DNA of 6,368 nt from an uncultured Spirochaetaceae bacterium (GCA_938004315.1 CALKWG010000467.1:1-6368), one strand, 5' to 3'; positions 1-5,032 are shown, numbered from the stretch's first letter. The notes: generated from the letters alone by a model not told the origin. Translations and numbers: made by a program.

Positions 1-54
1 TAGAGCGACAGCCTCCGGAGCTGTAGGTGGCGCGTTCGAATCGCGCATCGCTCA
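1..54 (+). tRNA. tRNA-Arg(CCG), 3' part
   Basis: This is the 3' three-quarters of a tRNA; the acceptor 5' strand and most of the D arm lie before the window. Visible parts, in order: D-stem 3' strand GAGC (3-6); anticodon stem ACAGC/GCTGT (8-12 with 20-24) closing the 7-nt loop CTCCGGA with anticodon CCG at 15-17; 5-nt variable loop; T arm GCGCG-TTCGAAT-CGCGC (30-46); acceptor 3' strand ATCGCTC (47-53); discriminator A54. The anticodon reads arginine codon CGG, which is used in the neighbouring genes. The 3' CCA is not encoded (ATT follows), so it would be added after transcription. An intrinsic terminator follows within 4 nt, so this is the last gene of its transcript. Confidence 0.95.
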
Positions 55-57
55 ATT

Positions 58-82
58 GAGGGCCCGAGGGCCCTCTTTTTTT
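58..82 (+). terminator. Intrinsic terminator of tRNA-Arg
   Basis: A perfect inverted repeat GAGGGCCC (58-65) and GGGCCCTC (68-75) is separated by GA and followed at once by seven T (76-82). The innermost pairs will probably open to give a larger loop. The T run is on the plus side only: read from the minus strand, the hairpin is followed by AATTGAG. It therefore terminates the tRNA transcript efficiently and would be at best weak for minus-strand transcripts arriving from the right. Confidence 0.93.
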
Positions 83-129
83 ATTCGTGCGTCTTGGAGC
101 TTTGAGCATCGACGGTTCCTGGATTCGAC

Positions 130-267
130 TTATGCGTATTCGTCTACGGTCGTTCCGGAATCCGCAGGCAGGGGAGGGGGCTCCTCGGCCTCCGGCGGGG
201 GCGGCGCCTCATGGAGCGCCGGCGGGGGAGCGGTCGGAGGCACGCGTTCTAGATCTTGGATTTCCAT
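130..267 (-). CDS. Small proline-rich protein, 45 aa
   Basis: Minus-strand frame from ATG at 267-265 to TAA at 132-130. The start is preceded by AAGGAG (279-274) with an ideal 6-nt spacer, the best ribosome binding site in the window. The product begins MEIQDLERVPPT, has two proline clusters (residues 10-16 and 22-34, about a third of residues 10-34 or more), an acidic character, and ends SGTTVDEYA. It has no signal peptide or membrane segment. I do not recognise a named family. Its length and composition suggest a disordered linker or docking peptide, which is inference. The 106-nt leader between the predicted transcription start and the ATG contains inverted repeats. No T-rich terminator is seen after its stop; the tRNA terminator lies beyond in the opposite sense. 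Short length and biased composition make chance possible, but the ribosome binding site, codon-like GC pattern and otherwise empty 300-bp gap argue for a real gene. Confidence 0.52.
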   Translation of the reverse strand: MEIQDLERVPPTAPPPALHEAPPPPEAEEPPPLPADSGTTVDEYA

Positions 268-273
268 GGCCAA

Positions 274-279
274 CTCCTT
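274..279 (-). promoter_or_regulatory. Shine-Dalgarno of the small gene
   Basis: AAGGAG on the minus strand, 6 nt before the ATG at 267. The upstream bases 285-282 (CTCC) can pair with its GGAG core across a CGAA tetraloop, so the site could be partly hidden in the RNA. Confidence 0.6.
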
Positions 280-284
280 CGGGA

Positions 285-310
285 GCGAGCGCTCGAGTCT
301 GCGCGCTCGC
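285..310 (-). repeat. Perfect 8-bp inverted repeat before the small gene
   Basis: Arms GCGAGCGC (285-292) and GCGCTCGC (303-310) are exact reverse complements with a 10-nt loop. On the minus strand the hairpin ends 5 nt before the Shine-Dalgarno at 279-274. It shares base 285 with the small CTCC-CGAA-GGAG hairpin, so the two structures compete at that base. A role in controlling translation is inference. Confidence 0.55.
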
Positions 311-339
311 GGCTATCATGCCGCTTCCTATAGGGCCAA

Positions 340-364
340 TTTCAAAACTCGCCGAGTTATGAAA
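340..364. repeat. 25-bp near-palindrome between ICMT-like and small genes
   Basis: Eleven-base arms (340-350 and 354-364) around a 3-nt centre GCC, with a single mismatch. On the minus strand it reads TTTCATAACTC, GGC, GAGTTTTGAAA. It lies 23 bp past the stop of the methyltransferase gene and in the predicted leader of the small gene. It could be a weak terminator (only four U in the 3' arm), a 5' stabilising stem-loop, or an operator for a dimeric regulator. Sequence alone does not choose. Confidence 0.5.
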
Positions 365-366
365 GA

Positions 367-405
367 GCCTCTATGCTAAATATAGCGTTATGACGCGTTA
401 GAGGC
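367..405 (-). repeat. Inverted repeat spanning the ICMT-like stop codon
   Basis: GCCTCTA (367-373) and TAGAGGC (399-405) are exact reverse complements around a 25-nt centre, which itself contains GCTA-AATA-TAGC. In the minus-strand transcript this forms a hairpin over the stop codon (390-388) of the methyltransferase gene, followed by TCTTTC. This is too U-poor for a confident terminator. It overlaps the candidate promoter at 379-407. Confidence 0.35.
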
Positions 406-407
406 AA
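379..407 (-). promoter_or_regulatory. Candidate promoter for the small proline-rich gene
   Basis: On the minus strand, -35 TTGCCT (407-402; 4 of 6 to TTGACA) and -10 TATATT (384-379; 5 of 6 to TATAAT) are separated by exactly 17 bp. The predicted start is near 372, giving a leader of about 105 nt before the ATG at 267. The -35 lies inside the last codons of the methyltransferase gene, so the small gene may have its own transcription as well as any read-through. Confidence 0.38.
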
Positions 408-1017
408 AGTTCCGGGCTTTTAAGCGCGGCAGGAATTTTCCCGTTCGAGCCGCCCAGCCGCGGTATTCGTCGCCGAAGGCATCCTCAAGGAGGCGCTCCT
501 CGCGCTTCAGCCGGGTCGTCATCAAGATAGATATCATGCCTACGCCGCAGGCCATGAAGAGCCAGTTTCGTGAACACAGGCCGAGTCCGCTAAAGAGTAG
601 GACGTAGGCGACGTAGATGGGGTTGCGGATCCTCGCATAGGGGCCGCTCGTGACGAGCCGTTGCCCCGGCTTGATGCCGATGGCGGTGCTGAAGGCGCCG
701 TCGAGCGCGTGGTGGGCCGCGCCGAGCAGGCCCAGGCCGCCTACGGCCATGAGGACGCCGACGGCCCTGAGCCACGCTGGAGCGGGTAGGTACATCCAGG
801 GGAGCGAGCCGGGGGCGAAGGACGTCTCCGCGCTCGCCACGGCCATGGGAACGCCCAGGACGACGCGGCCGGCTATAGCCAGGACTCCGTCGCTCCTATA
901 CGAGGCCGGGCGCATAAAAAGGGACCCGGCCCGCACCTTGTAGTACAGCCGGATCCCCGTCAAGGTCGTGAGCGCGCCTATGAACGAAGCGCGCCAGAGC
1001 AGGGAGGCTTCGTTCAT
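388..1017 (-). CDS. ICMT/PEMT-type membrane methyltransferase
   Basis: A 209-residue integral-membrane protein of the isoprenylcysteine carboxyl methyltransferase / phospholipid methyltransferase superfamily. Hydrophobic segments lie near residues 10-25, 45-62, 83-102, 134-150 and 152-167. The C-terminal half holds the family signature: LVTSGPYARIRNPIY (121-135), then the EE pair (173-174) and FGDEYRGWAARTGKFLP (181-197), which together form the S-adenosylmethionine-binding part in this family. It probably methylates a lipid or another membrane-embedded acceptor; bacterial members rarely have known substrates, so I do not name one. The start overlaps the upstream stop as ATGA (1017-1014), with GGAGG at 1025-1021 only 3 nt before the ATG, pointing to translational coupling. 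It is last in a three-gene operon with two exported proteins, so its target may be in the envelope. Confidence 0.86.
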   Translation of the reverse strand: MNEASLLWRASFIGALTTLTGIRLYYKVRAGSLFMRPASYRSDGVLAIAGRVVLGVPMAVASAETSFAPGSLPWMYLPAPAWLRAVGVLMAVGGLGLLGAAHHALDGAFSTAIGIKPGQRLVTSGPYARIRNPIYVAYVLLFSGLGLCSRNWLFMACGVGMISILMTTRLKREERLLEDAFGDEYRGWAARTGKFLPRLKARNFASNAS

Positions 1018-1712
1018 TTGCCTCCGGAGCTGCGGAGCGAATTGAGCAGGGCGCGGGCCTTCTGCCTGACCGGGGTGATATAGTTGCCTTCGGCGATGCG
1101 CATGATGGCCCGGATGGCCGAGGGGTCCTTGATCCCGCCTTGGGCCTCTGCGAGGGCCTCGAACGCGTTCAGGCTCTCGAAGGCCAGGCTGTTATCCGGC
1201 ATGAGGATGTCGAAACGGTTGATGATGAACGAAATGGCCTGGGTGACCTCGTCGTTATCGTTCATGCCGACCTTGCCCAGCGAGCGCACGGCCGCCGCGA
1301 TGACCATGGGTTCGTTGTCGCTCAAGGCGACGCGGAGCAGCGCGTTCTTCGACTCGACGGTCTTGACGTCGCCGAGGATGAGGGCCGCCTCGCGGCGTAC
1401 GTCCGGGAAGTTATTGAGGACGCGGCCGACGCCGGCGGCCCTGACGACGGTGGAGCTCGTCTCGGTGGCCAGGAACTCGAGCGCGCGGGCGATCTCGGGG
1501 TTCGTGCGGCCCTCGTCTACGGCCTGCCGGATATACTGGAGGGCCACGAGCTTCATGTCCTTGCTCTCCGCGTACGCCTGCTCGCGGATGATCATGACTT
1601 CGAGAGAATCCTGCAGATACGACTCTTCAACGGTCCGCTCGCCGCCGGCTTGGGCGAACGCCCCCGCGGCGAGGACGCAGGCGAGCGCCAGGGCGCTAAA
1701 GCTACGCTTCAT
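1014..1712 (-). CDS. Exported HEAT-repeat-like protein
   Basis: 232 residues. Residues 1-20 (MKRSFSALALACVLAAGAFA) form a signal peptide with an AFA|Q type I cleavage site. Cys12 sits too early and in a poor lipobox (ALAC), so I do not call it a lipoprotein. From about residue 50 to 228 the sequence is paired amphipathic helices in the style of HEAT/armadillo repeats: VALQYIRQAVDEG, ARALEFLATE, VRREAALILGDV, NALLRVALSD, VIAAAVRSLGKVG and AIRAIMRIAEGN. A periplasmic or outer-envelope scaffold is the likely role. A longer frame begins at 1739, but I choose 1712 because GGAGG (1722-1718) lies 5 nt before it, the signal peptide then starts correctly, and the ATG falls 2 nt after the upstream stop. 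It overlaps the methyltransferase start by 4 nt. I do not recognise a named family. Confidence 0.84.
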   Translation of the reverse strand: MKRSFSALALACVLAAGAFAQAGGERTVEESYLQDSLEVMIIREQAYAESKDMKLVALQYIRQAVDEGRTNPEIARALEFLATETSSTVVRAAGVGRVLNNFPDVRREAALILGDVKTVESKNALLRVALSDNEPMVIAAAVRSLGKVGMNDNDEVTQAISFIINRFDILMPDNSLAFESLNAFEALAEAQGGIKDPSAIRAIMRIAEGNYITPVRQKARALLNSLRSSGGK

Positions 1713-1714
1713 GC

Positions 1715-2290
1715 TTACCTCCAGATAGCTATCTTCCATGTATCGCCGATTTTTTCGAGATTGTAAAGTACCAGGCGCTCCTCTTTGGCGTTTATGGTAT
1801 AGGCCACGACGCGGCGTTCGTCGATGAACTCGATGTCGTCCACGCGATCGTTCTGCCTGGACGGATAGACCACGTAGGTGAAGAAGTCGCGTAGGCTCCG
1901 CAGGACGATATTGTAGCGCCTAAGCGCCGGCTGCTGCGACAGCTCGGCGAGGGTCTGCGGATCGGAGTAATGCCGTAGGTACTCGTCGGTGAGCAAGGCC
2001 CGCCACGCGTCGAAATCGCGCCGCCGTATGATGGCGTTGAGCGAGCTGATAAGGCCTTTCACGTCTACGAAGGTACTCTGCCTGAGCTCCTCGCTGACGA
2101 CGAGGACTGGAGCCTCGACCGCGGCCGGCGGGATGGGCGAGGGGACCGGCTCCGCCGTAGGGAGGGGCGCCGCGTCCGAAAGCTCGGGCGGTTCTGCGAT
2201 AGCCGCTTGCTCGTGGGCGCATGATGCGGCCATGGCGCTGATCAGGGCCGCCGCCAAGTAAGGAAGCGAAGCTGTACGTAATTTGCCCAT
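1715..2290 (-). CDS. Proline-rich lipoprotein with NTF2-like domain
   Basis: 191 residues. The N-terminus MGKLRTASLPYLAAALISAM is a lipoprotein signal peptide ending at the relaxed lipobox AASC, with Cys24 as the lipid-modified residue. Residues 25-65 are an Ala/Pro/Glu-rich flexible tether. Residues 73-191 look like a small alpha+beta domain of the NTF2/SnoaL type: a helical start (VKGLISSLNAIIRRRDFDAW), a middle with YLRHYSDP, and strands (DDIEFIDERRVVAYTI, ERLVLYNLEKIGDTWKIAIW) ending with the usual WKI strand. In other proteins this fold binds small ligands or acts as an interaction module; no catalytic residue stands out. It is first in the operon. There is no Shine-Dalgarno before the ATG and the promoter lies only 6 bp upstream, so translation is probably leaderless. 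The HEAT gene's Shine-Dalgarno lies within the last two codons and stop of this gene. Confidence 0.82.
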   Translation of the reverse strand: MGKLRTASLPYLAAALISAMAASCAHEQAAIAEPPELSDAAPLPTAEPVPSPIPPAAVEAPVLVVSEELRQSTFVDVKGLISSLNAIIRRRDFDAWRALLTDEYLRHYSDPQTLAELSQQPALRRYNIVLRSLRDFFTYVVYPSRQNDRVDDIEFIDERRVVAYTINAKEERLVLYNLEKIGDTWKIAIWR

Positions 2291-2296
2291 GGCTTA

Positions 2297-2325
2297 ATAG
2301 TAACCCGCGCCGAGCTCCCTGTCAA
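2297..2325 (-). promoter_or_regulatory. Sigma-70-type promoter of the lipoprotein operon
   Basis: On the minus strand a perfect -35 TTGACA (2325-2320) and -10 TACTAT (2302-2297; 4 of 6 to TATAAT) are spaced by 17 bp. Only TAAGCC separates the -10 from the ATG at 2290, so the expected +1 is the A of the start codon. This makes the transcript leaderless unless the real start codon lies further in. Confidence 0.62.
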
Positions 2326-2337
2326 AGCGACTCGCGC

Positions 2338-2347
2338 GGAAGCTTCC
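2338..2347. promoter_or_regulatory. 10-bp palindrome between divergent promoters
   Basis: GGAAGCTTCC is a perfect palindrome placed between the two outward-facing -35 boxes (2325 and 2373). Its position fits an operator for a dimeric regulator of both operons, but one 10-bp palindrome can arise by chance. Confidence 0.22.
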
Positions 2348-2372
2348 CTCGCCCTCGCCTTTTCTTTTTTCA

Positions 2373-2401
2373 TTGAAGCAACAGGGGATATGAAGTATGA
2401 T
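2373..2401 (+). promoter_or_regulatory. Sigma-70-type promoter of the GHMP kinase-surE operon
   Basis: -35 TTGAAG (2373-2378; 4 of 6) and -10 TATGAT (2396-2401; 5 of 6) are separated by 17 bp. A T-rich tract at 2360-2370 directly upstream could serve as an UP-like element. The predicted start is near 2408, about 30 nt before the ATG at 2438. This excludes the upstream in-frame ATG at 2390 as the start for transcripts from this promoter. Confidence 0.52.
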
Positions 2402-2437
2402 AGCCTTACAATAATGAAAGCGGCGGAAGGCGCTCGT

Positions 2438-3574
2438 ATGGACATAATGCAACTGCACCGCAACGAGTATGAAGCCTCGCCCGAGGCCGTCGTGCGTATG
2501 CCCGGCGTCGTACGGCTACTCGGGGAGCATACCCTTGACGCCGACGGCGCTTACCTGGCCCTGCCGTACGACCGCGAGCTCGCCGTCGCCATCGGCCAAA
2601 GGCGCGACGCTTCCTTGCGCTTCTTCGCGGCCGACCTCTCCGAGCGCAAGCGCACCAACATGAGCAATCTGAAGTACAAGCGCGAAGACCGTTGGGCCAA
2701 TTATCTGAAGGCCGGCGTCGCCGCGTACTTCGAGGGCCGACCCGGCGCCAAAGGCTTCAACCTCACCATATCGGGGGATATCCCCATGGGTTTGGGCCTC
2801 GGCTCGGCCAACGCCCTGCTATGCGCCGCGATCAAAGCCGCGGCGATCCTAGCCGGCGGCGATCTGTCGCCCGGCGCGCTCGAGTCGACGGCCGACGGCG
2901 TCGTACGCGATTACTTCGAGCGGCCACCCAGGCCAGGCGAGTTCTCCGCCTGTTTCAGGGCGGAAGCGCGGAGTTTTTCGTTCATAGACGCCAAGCTCGG
3001 CCGTTATGAGCGGATCGATTACCCCTTGGACGACGTCGTCATGATGGTCACGGACTCCAAAGTCCCGCGCCCGTCGATAGACAACGAGCTGCGCGTCCGT
3101 TCCCATAATCTCCAGCGGGCGCTGGCCGCCCTGGGGCCGAACCAGCGGGGGCTCAGGGCCTACGGGCTCGATGACTTGGACGAGTACATGGGCATCATGC
3201 CCGAGAACGTCAGGCGGCACGCTACGTTTTTCATAGAGGAGCATCAGCGCGCGAAGGACGCGGCGGACGCCCTGAGGCGGGGAGACCGTGCCGCCTTGGC
3301 TCGTATCCTTAATAAATCGCAGGCGGGGCTCAGGAACTACTACGAGCTGTCCTGCCCCGAGATAGATTGGCTCGTGAAGCGCGCTATAGAGATAGACGGC
3401 GTGCTCGCGTCCCGCATGATAGGCAAGGGCTTCGGCGGCTGTACCCTGACGCTCTTGATGGAGGACGCGATCCCGGAATATCGTAAACGCCTTGAAGAAT
3501 ACGAGCGCATCTTCGGCTTCAGGCCCGCCTATTGGGAGCTGAAGCCTTGGGCGGGGCCGGCCGAGCTCGCTTGA
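2438..3574 (+). CDS. Galactokinase-family GHMP kinase, catalytic residues altered
   Basis: 378 residues, close to normal galactokinase length. The family's three signatures are present but unequal: motif 1 PGVVRLLGEHTLDADG (22-37), motif 2 DIPMGLGLGSANAL (114-127), and a well-kept motif 3 GKGFGGC (329-335), preceded by the typical SCPEIDWLV (305-313). Galactokinases have PGR-N-LIGEHTD-YN in motif 1 and CG-MDQ for the catalytic Asp. Here the Arg is Val24, the sugar-binding Asp after GEHT is Leu33, and the Asp loop is replaced by RPPRPGEFSACF (162-173). ATP binding may persist, but galactose phosphorylation is doubtful: a different substrate or a non-catalytic role is possible. Start: 2438 is chosen over ATGs at 2390 and 2414 because GGAAGG (2425-2430) lies 7 nt before it and the promoter's predicted +1 is near 2408. 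It is first in the operon, 52 bp before surE. Confidence 0.84.
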   Translation: MDIMQLHRNEYEASPEAVVRMPGVVRLLGEHTLDADGAYLALPYDRELAVAIGQRRDASLRFFAADLSERKRTNMSNLKYKREDRWANYLKAGVAAYFEGRPGAKGFNLTISGDIPMGLGLGSANALLCAAIKAAAILAGGDLSPGALESTADGVVRDYFERPPRPGEFSACFRAEARSFSFIDAKLGRYERIDYPLDDVVMMVTDSKVPRPSIDNELRVRSHNLQRALAALGPNQRGLRAYGLDDLDEYMGIMPENVRRHATFFIEEHQRAKDAADALRRGDRAALARILNKSQAGLRNYYELSCPEIDWLVKRAIEIDGVLASRMIGKGFGGCTLTLLMEDAIPEYRKRLEEYERIFGFRPAYWELKPWAGPAELA

Positions 3575-3596
3575 TCGGGCCTGGCGCGCCGTAACG

Positions 3597-3608
3597 CTCG
3601 CCGGCGAG
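3597..3608. repeat. 12-bp GC palindrome before surE
   Basis: CTCGCCGGCGAG is a perfect palindrome in the 52-bp gap between the kinase and surE genes. No T run follows it on the plus strand, so it is not an intrinsic terminator and the two genes can share a transcript. It may be chance in GC-rich DNA. Confidence 0.3.
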
Positions 3609-3626
3609 AAAACTTACGGAGAGCCG

Positions 3627-4346
3627 ATGACTATACTGCTAACGAACGACGACGGCTACGCGAGCGAAGGCATACGCGTCCTAGCGGAGGCCTTGCGCTC
3701 CCAGGGGCACGAGACCTGGGTCTTCGCCCCGGACGCGGAGCGCTCCGGGCAAAGCCACGCCATGACCCTTCGCCATCCCTTAAAGCTCAGGCGCCACGCC
3801 GAGCGGGAGTATTCATGCTCCGGCACTCCGGCCGATTGCGTCATCCTCGCCGGGCACGGCGTCCTGCCGTGCAAGCCGGACGCCGTCATCTCCGGCATCA
3901 ACCGCGGCCCCAACCTCGGTACCGACCTCGTCTACTCGGGGACCGCGGCGGCCGCCAGGCAGGCCTCGATGCTGGGTATCCCCGGCATCGCCCTGTCGCT
4001 CGCCGAATTCAGGGAGCCGTTCCTCTACGGCGGCTTGGCCTACACGGTAGCCGAAGGCCTCGAGGAGCTCCTAAGGCTATGGAGCCCCGAGGTCTTCATC
4101 AACGTCAATGCGCCTAACGGCCCGGCCGATCGGCGCTTCGCGTTCCGCGAAGCCAAGCCCTGCCGCCGGACTTACCATGACACCTTGAAGGTGTTCGACG
4201 GCGCCGACGGCCACTCGTATTGCTTCTTCACCGACGGCCGGGTCGAGTCGGTCGAGGCTGAAGGCAGCGACGAGCGGGCCGTCCGCGACGGTTACGCCAG
4301 CGTCTCGCGGGTGCTCGTCTATCCGGTCGCGGAGCCGGCGGAATGA
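3627..4346 (+). CDS. surE: SurE 5'/3'-nucleotidase
   Basis: 239 residues, within the normal SurE range. SurE is a cytoplasmic, divalent-metal-dependent phosphatase that removes phosphate from nucleoside 5'- and 3'-monophosphates and can act on short polyphosphate; it is linked to stress and stationary-phase survival. All expected signatures are present: N-terminal ILLTNDDG (3-10) with metal ligands Asp8 and Asp9, APDAERSGQSHAMT (34-47) with Ser40, GTPADCV (66-72), and SGINRGPNLGTDLVYSGT (89-106) with Asn92. INVNAP (158-163) is also typical. It should be active. The start has GGAG (3618-3621) with a 5-nt spacer. Its stop overlaps the next start as ATGA. The common pcm/nlpD partners are absent; here it sits between a GHMP kinase and repeat proteins. 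Confidence 0.97.
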   Translation: MTILLTNDDGYASEGIRVLAEALRSQGHETWVFAPDAERSGQSHAMTLRHPLKLRRHAEREYSCSGTPADCVILAGHGVLPCKPDAVISGINRGPNLGTDLVYSGTAAAARQASMLGIPGIALSLAEFREPFLYGGLAYTVAEGLEELLRLWSPEVFINVNAPNGPADRRFAFREAKPCRRTYHDTLKVFDGADGHSYCFFTDGRVESVEAEGSDERAVRDGYASVSRVLVYPVAEPAE

Positions 4347-5032
4347 AGGCCAAAGGCGGGCGCGCCGCCATACAGCGCGCGCTGTCGTATTATAAGGCGG
4401 CCGATTACGAGGCCGCCGTCGTCGAGCTGGCCGAGGCCGAAGTAGACGAGGATGACTTCATCGACTTAGCCTACGTACTCGGGCTGTGCTACGTCAGGCT
4501 CAAGAAATTCGACGAGGCGCTGCTCTACCTTGAGCAGGTGGTCACCGGCGGCGCCGACGAAGCGCGCGTGGAGCAATGCCGGCTTTCATTGGCTTACATC
4601 TACAGCCTGACCGGCCGGAGCTCTCTCGCCGAGTATGAGCTGAAGAAGCTCCTCGAGATCGGGAAAGAAAGCGTCCAAGCCTACGCGACGCTGGGCTACG
4701 CGAGCTGGGCGCAGGGCCGCCTCGAGGAGGCCTTAGATTGGTACGGTAAGGCCTTGGAGAAAGACCCTGAGAATTTAAACGCTTTGAACGGCTACGGCTA
4801 TCTCTTGGCCTGCGCCGATAGAGACTTGGCGCGGGCGGTCAGCTATTGCCGCAAGGCCCTGGACGGCAAGCCGGACAACCCCGCCTACGCAGATTCGCTG
4901 GGTTGGGCCTACCTGCGCATGGGGCTTATCGACGAGGCCGGCCGTTACCTTAGGCAGGCGGCGGAGCGCTTAGCCGCGCATAAAGAAGTCGCCTACCACC
5001 TGCGCGAGCTCGGAAAGGCGCAGCGAGCATGA
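4343..5032 (+). CDS. Cytoplasmic TPR protein
   Basis: 229 residues made almost entirely of tetratricopeptide repeats, about six: 8-33 (degenerate), 41-70, 77-107, 111-144, 145-178 and 179-212. Classic repeat residues are clear in AYATLGYASWAQGRLEEALD (113-132) and AYADSLGWAYLRMGLIDEAG (181-200). There is no signal peptide or membrane segment, so it acts in the cytoplasm as a protein-protein scaffold. No enzymatic domain is visible. The ATG overlaps the surE stop by 4 nt, with GGAG at 4331-4334 and an 8-nt spacer, and its own stop overlaps the next start by 4 nt. It is therefore coupled to SurE and to an exported TPR/NHL protein. Its partner cannot be read from sequence. Confidence 0.92.
   Translation: MKAKGGRAAIQRALSYYKAADYEAAVVELAEAEVDEDDFIDLAYVLGLCYVRLKKFDEALLYLEQVVTGGADEARVEQCRLSLAYIYSLTGRSSLAEYELKKLLEIGKESVQAYATLGYASWAQGRLEEALDWYGKALEKDPENLNALNGYGYLLACADRDLARAVSYCRKALDGKPDNPAYADSLGWAYLRMGLIDEAGRYLRQAAERLAAHKEVAYHLRELGKAQRA

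Noticed and set aside
1..130. tRNA 3' end as an integration site for a mobile element
   Set aside because: No integrase gene, no direct repeat of the tRNA 3' end elsewhere in the window, and the downstream genes look like ordinary chromosomal genes.
56..379. Plus-strand open frames after the tRNA (56-379 and 87-362)
   Set aside because: They start inside or just after the tRNA terminator, have no ribosome binding site, and their Gly/Ser/Arg-rich product is the antisense of the proline-rich minus-strand gene.
1713..1739. Longer start for the HEAT gene at 1739
   Set aside because: It would put nine charged residues before the signal peptide and overlap the lipoprotein gene. The ATG at 1712 has GGAGG at 5 nt.
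1084..1766. Long plus-strand open frames opposite the HEAT gene
   Set aside because: Low-complexity Arg/Ala/Ser-rich translations without domains. They mirror a minus-strand gene with a signal peptide, a ribosome binding site and tight operon spacing.
2849..3244. Minus-strand open frame inside the kinase gene
   Set aside because: It lies wholly opposite conserved GHMP kinase sequence and has no supporting start signal or domain.
2438..3574. Calling the kinase galK outright
   Set aside because: The catalytic Arg and Asp and a galactose-contacting Asp are not at their expected positions, and no other galactose genes are present.
3575..3626. Terminator between the kinase gene and surE
   Set aside because: The palindrome at 3597-3608 has no loop and no following T run; AAAAC follows instead.
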